Assembly: GCA_021209875.1 (NCBI GenBank)
Contig: JAGYVD010000004.1
Location: forward strand, 3,410,001 to 3,474,000
Reading direction: 5' to 3'
DNA length: 64,000 nucleotides
Source of the DNA: Rosellinia necatrix
Lineage: Eukaryota > Ascomycota > Sordariomycetes > Xylariales > Xylariaceae
In this document: in pieces, positions 36,205 to 47,355 of the stretch
How positions within the stretch are numbered: position 1 is the first letter of the stretch
Layout of the letters: each line of letters begins with the position of its first letter
Translations under genes and position numbers: made by a program
The notes under the pieces: model-generated
Database searches by the model: none
Seen by the model: only the letters and a program-made list of their open reading frames with translations
What the model was told of the DNA's origin: nothing

Positions 36205-36507
36205 GAGCAAAACAAGAGGAGAACGCAGATTGAACGGTTTATTTTGGCGAGGCTCACCGTGAGCGCGGCACATGGTAATAAATGTAGTCGGTAGAGTGTG
36301 TAAAGACAGGTGTTAGGGGGATTTGTAGAAACTCATTCGAATTCAGCACTAGTAAAAAACGATAATCTGCGTTCGGTTGCCGCCGGCAGTGTAGTGGGGA
36401 TAGCAGATAGGTTTGTGCGCGCCATTATTCCCTGCGCTGTCATTCTCTAGTTTATCGTTCGGTTTTAGGAGGACGGCACCCCTTTCTAAATGGCCATAGA
36501 CGGCCTG
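36205..36507. other. Convergent 3' spacer
   Basis: A short region between two stop codons. It holds nothing beyond ordinary 3' UTR-like sequence. Confidence 0.5.
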
Positions 36508-37422
36508 CTAAAGTCTGTCGACCAATGAACCAACCAATCTATCCACCTTTGTTTGGAGGGTAAAATCGATAGCCTTGGCTTCTTCCTTTTCCTCCTTTCC
36601 CTCCTTTCCCTCCTTTCCCTCCTTTTCGTTCCTTTCCACTTTTAGGCCCTCTGTAGTTCCCCGAGCTTCTTCGACTTGCTTTCTCGCTTGTCTGAGGGTT
36701 TCGAGAACTATATCCCTTTTACAATGTCGTTTGAACCGTTCGATATAGCGCTTCTTGCTAGTCTCATACCGTGCGGCCAGGCGGGCCTCAAGGGCCTTCA
36801 CATCATCAGACGGACGGTCAAACTAGATAGCCCAGTCAGGACCATAGATCGCTAGGTAATATGTACCAAGGGGGGCAGGGAGAGGGAACGATTTTGGGCC
36901 TCTAACATCACGTACCAGTCCTTCCTCTAGAGCCCATAGCGCGACGCCCCGCATGTCATCACCCTTCTTGAACGGGATGCCGTAGAGCAGAAATTGGGCC
37001 TTCCACCACGCGTCGGTCTTCCGGTCCCATGCACCGAGATTGTTCGCAGTGGCGCTGCGGATCATGTGAATCGGTCGACGTGTGTCCCGCGTGTACGGCC
37101 CGCTGTATCTTGACAGGCCCATTTCGCCGTAATGAAAGCCATTCAACGTGGGGGCTTCAAGGCGCGGAGCCACAGGGGCGAGCATCAGAGGGATATAGGC
37201 AAATAACCAGTCATACTCAGACCAGTCGTATCTCGACCAGTCATGCTTGAACCGGCGCCGCGGCCGCAGTGCCGATGAGTATTGCCGATACACGTCATCG
37301 TTGAGGTAGTTGAAAGGTAGCTTCCCGGCCTCATACTTGTGAATGGCATATAGTCCGCCATCGGATTTCGCAGCGGCCGTGATGGCGGCAATAACAGCGG
37401 GAAGAGGCTTTGGGTCTGACAT
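36508..37422 (-). CDS. Unknown protein with in-frame TAG or a facultative intron
   Basis: One frame runs across the whole interval on the minus strand except for a single TAG at 36825-36823. Unspliced, translation from 37422 stops after 199 residues. The sequence beyond the stop clearly continues in the same frame (FDRPSDDVKALEARLAARYE, then a basic helix and Lys/Glu-rich KEGKEGK repeats). The TAG is also the last three bases of a possible 93-nt intron, 36915-36823, with a GTACGT donor and a CTGAC branch-like site 15 bases before the end. Splicing would join exon 37422-36916 to 36822-36508 and give 273 residues. The N-terminal part has WSRYDWSEYDWLFAYIPLM and AWWKAQFLLYGIPF, rich in aromatic residues. 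I do not recognise the family. Options are splicing, stop readthrough, or a C-to-T (RIP-like) nonsense mutation. Confidence 0.6.
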
Positions 37423-38652
37423 GGCGGCCTCTCTGCTTATGAAACACTGTATGTAGCCTACGATCCGTCTTCCTCATACCCAGGGCATCAACCGAACCTA
37501 GGTAGAGAGATATGATAGACAAAGTGCCGATGCAAGTTATCTCTGGGTAGTGGGAGGATTGTGCTCACGAAGACCAAATAGGGAGGTAGGTGCCTGACGA
37601 CGTTGATTGTCGATGCACCTTGAAGCTGAAGCTAGAGGACCTAGCTGGAACTTGACTGGTAGGTAGGTAGGATAGGAAGGGGGTGGAAACGGTGGCGAAG
37701 AACGAGATACCATAATTCGTGTGGCATATACGGCAATCTGAGCCCTGTACTGATTTGTTGTATGTGTGTAAGTTGATAAGTGTGTAAGTTGATAAGTGTG
37801 TAAGTTGATAAGTGTGTAAGTTGATAAGTGTGTAAGTCGATAGGTGTGCAAGTTGATAGGTGTGCAGGTTGATAGGTGTGCAAGTTGATAAGTGTGTAAG
37901 TCGATAGGTGTAAATTGATAGTTGTTGTGTAGGTAGTGAAGTACGACCATGAATGAGATGCTAAGATGGGGAGTTGTTGTGTTTAGGGACGGAATAATAT
38001 CAAATATTAGCTCCCTGCAGGCACGTTTGTTCATAGAAATGCCACGACCTGGCTACAGAGCAGGTTGCCTCAAGACTGCATTTATACTGAGGTAGTGTGG
38101 TTTTTTGTGTTGGAAGGAATGATCCCAATAAGCCTACAATGGTATATTATATATATATAACAAGTCTGCACACCTAACTTATCTAGGTAGTGAGAGTGCT
38201 GGACACGAAGTGCAGGTCTTCAAATGTCAAGGCAGTGTTTTTATTTAAGTGAGTGAGTGTACGCGTTAATAAAACAGGTGGGATCACCAAATTGACCAGA
38301 ATAATTAATCCTAGGCTAAATTTGTAATGTATGGCAATACGAATGTTGGCTAAAAAGCAGGTCGTAGATATTCGAAGCCGAAGAGTAAATCCGGAGTTTT
38401 GAGGATCATTATAACCCCACCAAACCCGGGCGTCGGAGGTGAGAGCTCAGACATCTATCTGTCCGACCTTCAACACTACAAACCACGAGGCTAGAAACGG
38501 ACCGTCCCGCGATAAGAGCGTCCGACTATTAGGTCAACCGACGTAAGCGCAGCGTCACAACCCGACGCCATTGAACATTGCAACAGGCAACCCACGACAA
38601 CAGGTAGACGAGAGGCACTGGTAAGATCGACCACCGACCGCCCCGAGTCAAC
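37423..38652. other. Spacer with a 16-base minisatellite
   Basis: A divergent region between the unknown gene and the OXNAD1-like gene. It carries a tandem repeat (37764-37923) and a short AT dinucleotide run near 38143-38158. The repeat makes long artefact open frames on the minus strand. Confidence 0.6.
37764..37923. repeat. 16-bp minisatellite, about ten units
   Basis: The unit is close to GTGTGTAAGTTGATAA. The first copies are nearly identical and later copies carry AAGTCGATAGG and GCAAGTTGATAGG variants. Because 16 is not a multiple of three, the frames across it have no coding meaning. Confidence 0.9.
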
Positions 38653-39359
38653 ATGGCATCTAGATCGGATCACCTGGAGAGGACAGCGGCCGAACCGCGA
38701 GACAAGGCAAGTGCTTACACACACATACACACGCGTACACACACACGCGCGCGCGTGAATTGTCCGGGTGATTTAATTGTAGTAGTTGCATGAGAATGTT
38801 GTTCGTTATCTGGAAGGGAGGAAGGAGAAGGAGAAGGAAAAGGAGAAGGAAAAGGAGAAGGAAAAGGAGAAGGAAAAGGAGAAGGAAAAGGAGAAGAGAT
38901 GAGAACTGACACATACACATATACATACATACACAACCGCAGTCGCTCCACACCGTCGTGCTCCAGCACATCGAGCAGGTCAACGACACCACCCGCGTCT
39001 TCCGCCTGGGGATCCCGCAGGGCTCCCCTCCCATCCGTGTATGTGACCCATTGTCTCCGCCCGCCCGCATAACCCGACTGACACCAACGCCGGATTGCCG
39101 CAGTTCCTCCCGGGCCAGTGGCTCGACGTCTACGTCCCCGGCGTCGAGAGGGCTGGCGGCTTCACCATCACCTCGGCGCCGCGGGAGGCCCGCCGGCCCC
39201 ATCTGCCGCCGTCAGACTCCAACGACAATGACAACGACGACGGCGATAACGGTAAAGGCGACCCGGACGCCTCCGCGAGGCAAGGCCCGTACCTCGAGCT
39301 CGCGGTCCAGAAATCCCCCGAGAGTGCGCCCGCCGCTTGGCTCTGGCGCGACCCTTCTC

Positions 39360-39417
<58 letters not shown>

Positions 39418-39851
39418 CATCGCCGCCGCCGCCGCTGCAGCTGCAGCTGCTGCTATGGACCCCTCGCCGCTGCTGGGCGCCGAGCTCCGCGTCCGCGTGG
39501 GCGGCGGCTTCGTGTGGCCGCCGCCGGGCGTCAACGTGCGCGGGCTGCGCCGCGTCGTCTTCGTCGCCGGCGGCGTCGGCGTCAACCCGCTCGTCTCCAT
39601 GCTCTCCAGTCTCGCCCCCTTCCCCTCCCCCTCCTCCCCCTCCTCTCCCGCGTCGGGGCCGACCTTCGAGGTGTGCTTCCTGTACTCGCTCCGGGACGCC
39701 CCGGGATTCAGCCGGGCGGCCGGGCGGCCGAGGGAGGCCGCGCGGATGCTGTTCCTGGGGCGCGTCGCGCGCCTGTTCCGCACGGGCGCGGTGCGGGGGA
39801 GGCTGCGGGTCTTCCTGACTGGGGGCGAGGGCGGGGATGGTGACGTTGGTA

Positions 39852-39885
<34 letters not shown>

Positions 39886-40159
39886 CGATGATGGGGAGGG
39901 CCGCGATGATGCTGGTATCATTTGTCGTGCGGACGGGGATGGGCATGCCGATTTCGTCATCCCCTTTCACCCCCGCCGGTGCACCGTCGAGGACGACGTC
40001 GCCGAGGCCGTCGGCGCTACCCCCGCCGAGCGGCGCTCCGCCGTCGTCTACGTCTGCGGCGTCCCGGCCATGACGGACGAGTTCGTCGCCCGGCTCACGG
40101 ACCGCGGGGCCGGGCTTGGGATGGAGCCGCATCGGGTTTTGTTCGAGAAGTGGTGGTAG
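38653..40159 (+). CDS. OXNAD1-like FAD/NAD-binding oxidoreductase
   Basis: Three exons (38653-38706, 38943-39038, 39104-40159) give 401 residues. Intron 1 appears to use a GC donor (AAG|GCAAGT). With it the N-terminus reads HLERTAAEPRDK, then SLHTVVLQHIEQVN, exactly where homologues have this strand order. The FAD-binding barrel has FLPGQWLDVYVPG and GGFTITSAPR. The NAD-binding domain has VVFVAGGVGVNPL (Gly206-Pro212), FEVCFLYSLRD and VYVCGVPAM (Cys367), and the end FEKWW is the usual ferredoxin-reductase-like C-terminus. Two expansions interrupt the fold: a Thr run from (ACT)n near 137-155, followed by Ala, and an Asp run near 301-313. Human OXNAD1 is mitochondrial, but no clear presequence is seen here. 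The substrate is unknown. Confidence 0.85.
38714..38899. repeat. CA-rich and GGAGAAGGAAAA repeats inside intron 1
   Basis: A CA/CG dinucleotide stretch (38714-38756) is followed by a pure purine tract (about 38817-38898) built from a 12-base unit GAAAAGGAGAAG repeated about five times. Both lie within the predicted GC-AG intron of the OXNAD1-like gene. Confidence 0.85.
39361..39418. repeat. (ACT)n/(ACC)n run encoding poly-Thr
   Basis: About 16 ACT codons and a few ACC codons, in frame in the OXNAD1-like gene, followed by GCN codons for Ala. Confidence 0.92.
39852..39894. repeat. (GAT)n run encoding poly-Asp
   Basis: A GAT/GAC run in frame in the OXNAD1-like gene, placed between two strands of the NAD-binding domain. 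Confidence 0.92.
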
Positions 40160-40687
40160 TTAGTAGGGATCTTACCTAGCTGTCGGCTGGACTTTTGGGT
40201 ATGCGTTTTTGAGCCGCAACTGTAGGACGATACGCGGCAGCTACGTAGAAACCTCCCGAGGTCTTTTCATATGGGCCGGCTTAGTTTCACGAGGCGAATT
40301 CTAACCGAGACATGTATACGCAGAGGTGAGGAAGTCGCAGAGCGAGTTGAACCAGCCGACTTATGGGGAATCACCACATGGCAGATTCACACAAACAGCT
40401 GATCTATAACCCGAGCGGTTTGACTCCCGTTTACATAGTAACTTTCGGCTTCTGAGGCCTAACTTGCGCTTTGTGGGATTAAGATGCAAGCATTGACTAT
40501 CACAGAGTTGTCACTACTGTCCATATTTAACCCATGATATCTATAACCGCCATAACGGTAACTTTTCTCTCAATTGCCTAACCGAGACCTTCAGCATCTG
40601 CCATGGAAACTGTTTGCCATGGCCCCCGCTAATGCAGCATGACATGGAGGAGATACCCCGTTCACGGCATATCCGCGTACCAAAATC
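40160..40687. other. Convergent 3' spacer
   Basis: It lies between the OXNAD1-like stop and the AP-1 gamma stop. I see no gene and no repeat. Confidence 0.5.
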
Positions 40688-43600
40688 TCAGGAAGGTTCT
40701 GTCCATTTCACCTGATCCATTACTTGGCCGGCTGATGGGTGTGTGTATCCAACTCGCAACATTAACCGCAATGGCTGTGACCAAAAGACAACGGTTAGCG
40801 CATCAAGAACAGTAAGGCGTTAGAAGCTTGGGTTCATTAGGGAGGGAAAGAAGAAGAAGAAGAAAAAAAAAACTAAAAAAAAACTTACCCCTTTGCTTCC
40901 CGCAATCCTCATCATCTGGGTCGCTTCGGCGCCAGCGGCGATGTTCGGGTTGGAGATACTCATGAGCTGCAGCTTCTGCGTCTTTGGCACCGCAGCCTGT
41001 AGGCCGACGTCTGATAATGGAGAACCTGAAGAATTCAAGAAACGCGCCGTCACTTGCACCGCGCCCTCGGCGTTGCGCTGTAACTGGAGAACCACCTTCA
41101 GGCCATTTGTGTCATAACAAGGCAGCCCTGCCGGGGGGGTGGTGGTGGCTGGCTGTTGGGGCGGAGGTGTGCCAAACATCCCCATGCCGGCACCTGGGGG
41201 GGCAGGGCTTGGGGTTGAAGGCGCTGGCCCTTGAGAGAACAAATCCATTATAGACGCGGTAGTTGCAGATTGTGGCGGTGCAGTCGTCGATGACGCACTC
41301 CCGCCGAGTATATCGGCGAGTAGATCAGTATTGCTCGGCCCGCCACTTGTGGGCGAGGCCAGGGGCGCCGAGGTGCTGTCACCCATGAGGTCGAGCAGAT
41401 CTTGATCCGTCGTGGGTTTGGCGACAAGCTTCGATTTGCGGTTGGCCCCTTTCTTGGCCTTTTTCGTGGCCTCGCCGAGAACTCGTGATTCTTCTTTGAT
41501 CTGGGGTGGTGGCATCTTCTCGAAGACACCTCGGCGGATCTCGTCATACGCAAAAAGGTTCCCGTATTCCACAGCTCTTTGCTGGACCTCGACATCTAAG
41601 GTGGCCTGGTATTGCTGTAGCAGGTCCTTTAGTCGCTTAACTTGAGATCCATCCGAGAGTCGGGTGCTGAGTTTGATGAGAGCCGTGACAATGTACTGGT
41701 TTGTGATTTGGGTTGCGTAACTGCTGTTGAGAATGGTTGTAAATAAATCGACGATTTCATGTTCCTTTACTTCTTGCACCAACTCTTCCTCCTCGTATTG
41801 ACCTCCTCTTAATAGCAAGTCTCCGTACTCTCCAATACACCAAGCGGCAGCCTGCGTCAGGCTCTCTTGAGTAATATCCTTCTTTAAACCGATATATAAT
41901 TTTTGTACAGAATAGGTTTGCAACTCTGGCGTGGTTGCCACGAGCCGGACGAATGAGGCGAGGATGGGTTCCTTGACGTAATTCCCGGCAAGTGTTAACA
42001 CCCGCAGCATGGTATCTACATGCCACCGTTTGTTTGGGGAGTATCGATCGGCGGCAATTCCAATCTGGCTTGTCATGCTGGGCTTAAATTCGTTATCGGC
42101 GACTTCTAAGAAGGCGAGCAGTTCGCGAATGAGCACCCGGACGTTGCTCTCGTTGATGAGCGTGAAGCTGAGCTCCAGCGCCCGTCTCCTTATGCTAATA
42201 TCCGGGTCCCGTAGACATTCGAGAATCGTGTTACGATGTCTTTGGACCGCATTGGGTTCAATAGCAACAACCTTGATCAATGTGTTTAAAGCGACGTATC
42301 GGATATTGTTGTCTCTGTTCGAAAGAAACTTGCCAAGGATATTGACGCCAAGCACTCTTAAGCCGGAGTCGGCCTCAATGTCGAGAATAGTACGTACAGC
42401 CTCGTAGAGAATCGAATTGCCCACATTCTTGGACGAATCCGTGTTGGTGGCGACCTGTGCTAAAATATCGTTGATCTGCTCGGTGCCTTCCGCGTCGCCG
42501 CGAACAAGCACACGGAGGAGGCGGAGAATCTTGACTTGCAAGAACGGATCGGTGATGCCCATGACGTCGTGTTCGGGGGCGTAGCCCGAGGTTGCAAGCC
42601 CCTTGAGCGTCCTTACTAATAAAGGAACAAACTGCTTGTACTTCTCGATAATGCCTTCGTCGGTGCCCTCGTCCTCCTCGGCTTCGCACATGCTCGTGAT
42701 AAGCGTCAGGCCGCAGAGCAGGACGCCATGGTTTCGGTCAGATAGAAGCTGAGAGGCCTTTTCGACGAAGTGCTCTTGTAACTCGGGCACCTTTCCACAT
42801 ATCCTCATAGCACAGAGCGCAGCTTTCCGTCGGATGTAAGGGTTGGCGGTCGATATCAAATTCTCGATTTCGGGGAACAGGTCCCGGGACATGTCGATCG
42901 AAGCGATGTTGCCCAGGGTGCAGAGGGCAAGCCCGACGACATATTGGTTTGAGTGGCCCAGGTCGCTGAGCAGCAGGGACAAACAAGTGTTAGCGGCGCG
43001 GTACTAGAATAGGGAGTGACTCGTAGGATGGGGTAAGAGAACCTCTTGAGAGAATTGGTAACCAGCGTGAGGACGCTCTGCTTCTCATCCAACAATAGAC
43101 TGGTGGCCAGGTGGCCCAGGCGCTTGTCGGCAAAGCGTGGGGAGGCGAGTAACGTTATGCATTCTATCTGGCCGAAATGGGTCTTCTCGCCCAGGGTGAA
43201 GAGGTATAGGAGCTTAGCGACATTGTTCCGCCTGGCAAGATTGGTTAGATGCTAGTTCGACTCTCGAGTGGGAGAGGTTGATGACGGTGATGGGGAAGGC
43301 GTGTCATGTCTGGTTATCAATCATGTCTGGTTATCATGTCTAGTCATCATATCTGGCTCGCACCTCACGTTGTGGTCGTGGCTCTCTTCGCGAAAACTGG
43401 CTCGAATGGCGGCGCTTTCTTTTTGGATGACGGCACGTTCATCGGCAATGGTCTTCGCGGCGCGCACGTTACGGATGAACTGTTTTACTGAAGAGGACCA
43501 CACGGTTAGCTAGCCCAAGGGGGATACGGCTTGGGAGGCTCGGGGGATTGGGAGACGGATGCCTATGATACCTATCAGGACAGATGGGCATACATGTGTG

Positions 43601-43730
43601 TGTGTGTGTGTATACGTAGGCATATAAATATAAATATATATATATAGCGAAATAGGGGGAGGCGGTCGAGCAACGGCCTTGCAGCTGCTGCATAGGCAGG
43701 CAACTAACTGGCCTACTTACAAGAACTCAT
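40688..43730 (-). CDS. APL4: AP-1 complex gamma-adaptin
   Basis: Five coding exons on the minus strand (43730-43721, 43487-43364, 43231-43043, 42965-40889, 40774-40688) give 828 residues. The first coding exon is only 10 nt (Met-Ser-Ser plus one base). Joined, the N-terminus reads [20 protein letters not shown] and [20 protein letters not shown], a textbook gamma-adaptin start. The trunk of HEAT-like repeats covers about 1-570 ([35 protein letters not shown]). A Ser/Pro/Thr-rich hinge holds DLLDLMGD, a clathrin-box-like motif, near 628. The ear domain (about 718-828) ends in the last small exon, [15 protein letters not shown] and DQVKWTEPS. The AP-1 complex sorts cargo into clathrin vesicles between the trans-Golgi network and endosomes. 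Without the last splice the frame runs into a poly-Phe artefact and stops at 40820. Confidence 0.95.
43592..43646. repeat. (GT)n and (AT)n microsatellites in AP-1 gamma intron 1
   Basis: A GT run at about 43595-43610 and an AT-rich run at 43621-43646. Both fall inside the 233-base first intron. Confidence 0.85.
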
Positions 43731-46163
43731 GATGGTGACGGAGCGCGGGCCCCCAAACGGGCCGTCTGCAGGTTGATGGCCAGAACCAGAATGGCTGAGC
43801 GAGAGGGCAATCGGTAGATGGCTGGCGGGTGATGTTGCGATCTGAATTATTGTCCCCTTGTTTGCAGGTATCAAAGGTGTCCTGCTAGGGAACTAACCGT
43901 GGGGCAACCTCATGTGCATGTCAGTGTCGGTGGCCTTGTCCATCCACAAGGTAAGGTTAGCTCAAAACGACAGCCTAACCTGGAACTGCACGTAAGCCAC
44001 AGCAGACACCCAGTTGGTAGGTACCTGGGTACCCGGGTACATCCGCCAAGCCTCAGCGGCGAGCACAGAGGACCACCTCACAGTCTACGCTACTTGCAGC
44101 AGTGTAAGTTATTACCAGGTAGGGTAGGTACCTACATAGGTACCTCTACGGCTGTATGCGCTTGATGTACTCCGTAGGTGCCTATGTGTCCCCCCCCACA
44201 GCTGCATGCATATCAGGTGTGAGGGAGGCTCTGGCAAGCTGTTGGTGTGTTTCTAAATTCCCTGTATCGGTTGTTTAAGAGCCCCGTCAAGGGCCGGAGG
44301 TGATGGCCTCTTGCCCTCAGCCAACATGGTAATCAGAGAGCTAGCTGGCTATGTGCATCTCTAGCCGTGCATCTCTGGCCAGGGCTTTGTCCCTTCGTCC
44401 TTCTTACTATGTAGGTATTTATAATGGCGCTGTTAAGAAAAACCTGCCATGTAGTTTACCTCTTATCATCCCAAACCCGAACTATATGACCTCGTAAAAC
44501 CCCTCCAGAGCCTGATCAATTGCTCTGCTGAGACCAGAAAATAATCAAAAATTACAGTAGACATGGTAGCAGAAGAACCAATGTCGGAGCTCGTTATATG
44601 GGTAGTTACGTGTGCTCTCGGGAACTAGGTATCAGTGGACCGTAGTTTCCCTAGGTTCTGGTTTCAAATGGCTGTATGTTCCGAACCTTGTTGGTGGGTG
44701 GGTGTGATAAAGGTAGGTAGTTAAACTGACAACAATCTAGTTCGGCCATGGTAGCCTTTTGGCACCTACCCATCTAGTACCCATCTGGCACTCGTTTCGG
44801 GAAACAATTTGGTATAAAGTAGTAAGTGACTAACTTACAGTACGCACTCTGACCTAGCTTGTGAAGCGTGAATACTATCGGAAGTTTGTGAAACACATTT
44901 TAGATTCTATCGGTTCCTTCCACATTACCTATTTAGGCCGAGTTAGTGCGATCTGTGATCTGTGATCTGTGTAGTGTAGATACCTAATTAGGTACCCAGC
45001 CCCATCGGTACCCCAATATCCATCCTGGGCCTATAAACTCTGATCGTACCCGGCATCGAGGCATGTATAATCTATCAAATACCAGGAGGTAAATCATGTT
45101 CTAGATTGCATGCTGTAATGTTTTCTGTCGATTGATGGTTGCGATTCACATCCGATTAAATAACACAACTGGTAACATACATCGGCAGGCTGTCGTTGTT
45201 CATGCGAGGTCTTTTGCCGAGACATCTTCGGTACGAGTTCCACGTGGCTTTACGCTTAATCATCAAATTTACGGTGATAACATGCTATTGGAAGAGATCT
45301 AACTTTAGCACTTCGCGACCTATAGTCATCTTGAGAATCAGGGAAATCGCGGTCGGTATCCCAGACACGCCTCTCCTGGATTTATATGTGAGTTCTTACA
45401 CAGTGCCATACCTGACAACAGGGGCACCTTCTGCCTAAGTATTGTTGGTAATGTAATGGCTTCCTTCCTGTGCACTACGCTATTTGTGCATATGCGCATT
45501 CGTAAACATATGGAATGAGATGTTGCCATCCTTCCCAACAACACTAATTTTCGACTACATGGGACTTGGCGAACCCCACGGGTGAATTGATGCTGGTCGC
45601 GTCGGACACTTTTTTCGACAGTCAAACGTCTTAGTAGCCCCGGCACCCCGGTCTAGTCCCAGTCTGATCGCAGTCGGATTGGTATTCGGCCGTGGTCGCC
45701 CACTCGTCAGCGGAGTTCCAGCGCTGTCTGGGGTGGTTTTGGGCGGAATTCCTGACACTTTTCTGTCCGTCTGGGAGGACGAGGACGGCGAACCAAAGCC
45801 TGGATTATTAATAAGTTCGAACAACGCACCCCTGGTTGCCTGCGCTATACGTTTGAAGCTATACCGCGCCCCTAGTCTGATTTGTGTGTGCCTAGTAGAT
45901 CGCCTAGGTTAAATCCGTCTCGCTTTCTTAACCACGCACGGGACGGACACTTGGGAAGTCCCGCAAACATATAAAAGACGGGAAGGGTTGGAGAAAAGGG
46001 CATTGCTTGCACTCCTCTGATCTAGCTTCAGCATCGTGTCAACAACAACCACGTACATACACTACCCGTTCAAGTCACCTCACCTATCCTACCCACTTGC
46101 GGCCCATACCTCTCCCAAACTCAAATACACATAACAAACCCCGTCCCCCGATTCACATCCGAT
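43731..46163. other. 2.4 kb divergent spacer
   Basis: It lies between AP-1 gamma and the MAPEG gene. TACCTGGGTACC and GTACCTACATAGGTACC motifs occur near 44015-44150. A triple GATCTGT direct repeat is near 44950-44974. No coding region is convincing. The minus-strand frames around 45338-45824 are compositionally plain. Confidence 0.45.
45970..45977 (+). promoter_or_regulatory. TATA box of the MAPEG gene
   Basis: TATAAAAG lies 187 bases upstream of the MAPEG start codon, in the right orientation and followed by a C/A-rich leader. It is one of the clearest canonical TATA elements in the window that precedes a supported gene. Confidence 0.6.
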
Positions 46164-46717
46164 ATGGCGTCTTTCGTATTCGAAATCCCAAGGGAGTACG
46201 GGTAAGTTTTCTGTCAACTCTTGTCTATATACCCCTCTCTCCCTCTTAATACACACGAGCCAACCCCCCTCCCCAAGAGCCCGCTGACCCTTTCCGCGCC
46301 AGCTACGTGCTAGCTGTGGCGACCTCGACGCTCTTCATCAACACATACCACAAGTTCCTGTCGGCCGCGGCGCGGCGCGCGAGCGGGATCCAGTACCCGA
46401 CGCCGTACGCGACGCAGGAGCAGGCGGACCGGGACCCTAAGGCGTTCCGCTTCAACCTGGCGCAGCGCGCCCACGCCAACTACGGCGAGAACCTGACCCC
46501 GTTCCTCGCCGGCCTGCTCGTCGCGGGCCTCCGCTACCCGGGCCCGGCCTACTACGCTGGCGCCGCCTGGGTCGTCGGCCGCTTCGCCTACGCCTACGCC
46601 TACGTCAACTTCGGTCCCAAGGGCCGTGTCCCCGGCTACGTCGTCTCCCAGCTCGGCAAGCTCGCCGTCACTGTCCTGGCCGTCATGACCTCCTATCACA
46701 TGATCCAGGAGGCTTAG
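46164..46717 (+). CDS. MGST3: MAPEG family, microsomal glutathione S-transferase 3 type
   Basis: Two exons (46164-46201 and 46303-46717) give 150 residues. The start FVFEIPREYGYVLAVATSTL opens the first membrane helix. Helices two to four follow, and the motifs FRFNLAQRAHANYGENLTPF and FGPKGRVPGY are those of fungal MGST3-like proteins: FN..QRAH.N..E is the glutathione-binding signature of the MAPEG family. The fold has four membrane helices and forms trimers in the ER or outer mitochondrial membrane. Enzymes of this group conjugate glutathione and reduce lipid peroxides. The length is normal. Exon 2 is very GC-rich with a strong C bias at third positions, suggesting high expression. It is convergent with ECM14. 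Confidence 0.93.
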
Positions 46718-47355
46718 ATATGGCCCGCCTACCCGCGAGAGGGGAAATAGTTGTTTTCCCACCCACCCTTCCCCACTCCCCATCGTCTTTGTATATATAG
46801 GAGGGGATATTGGGGGTTGGGGAGAAGGCAGGAAAGAGGTGTGAACCGTATCATTATATCATATGTACTTAACTTGGGACACAAGGACAACGGGGCTACT
46901 CTCCTATCATACTCGGCATTCTGCATATCTGAAACGGAGCGTAATTTTTCAATTGGATGTACAATGTACTGGAAATAGACTATGAATAGATCGATGATTG
47001 CAGCTCGGCTTTGCGCGATCTGCTTTGTAGAAGGGTGCCTAGCCGTATCCAGATGCCCAAGTTTATGTGTGATGTGTTCAGTTTTCTCTTTTCTAAGTAC
47101 TGCGACCAGCTTATTTGCTTTGAACCTACTATATTTACATCTTCCGTCTTATCCAACCCCGCTTATTGCTCGTGTTCCGCAATCAAAAGATGGTATAAAA
47201 TATGGCTCCGAAGCCAACCAAAATGTATAGATCGTGGCATGTAACTCCACTGCGAATAGTCCAGATCCCCGAACGCCGTAGTATGCTTTTGTAGTTGTTG
47301 TACAGTTTTATACACTTCTGAACGATTTCGACGCTCCATACAGGTTTGTCACCAT
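46718..47355. other. Convergent 3' spacer
   Basis: Probably 3' UTRs of the MAPEG gene and ECM14. I see no gene. Confidence 0.5.

Noticed and set aside
37537..38034. A 165-codon minus-strand frame full of LSTYTLINLHTYQLTH-like repeats
   Set aside because: It is a translation of the 16-bp minisatellite. The unit is not a multiple of three, and there is no family feature.
38660..39202. Minus-strand frame with PSPFPSPF / LLLFLLLF repeats
   Set aside because: It reads the complement of the purine repeat in the OXNAD1-like intron and overlaps its exons.
39130..39960. Long minus-strand frames opposite the OXNAD1-like gene
   Set aside because: Their Ser, Val and Ala runs are complements of the ACT/GAT/GCN repeats. 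The plus strand has clear oxidoreductase motifs.
40820..40888. Poly-Phe C-terminus of AP-1 gamma in the unspliced frame
   Set aside because: It is the T-rich start of the last intron. Splicing to 40774 gives the proper gamma-ear ending.
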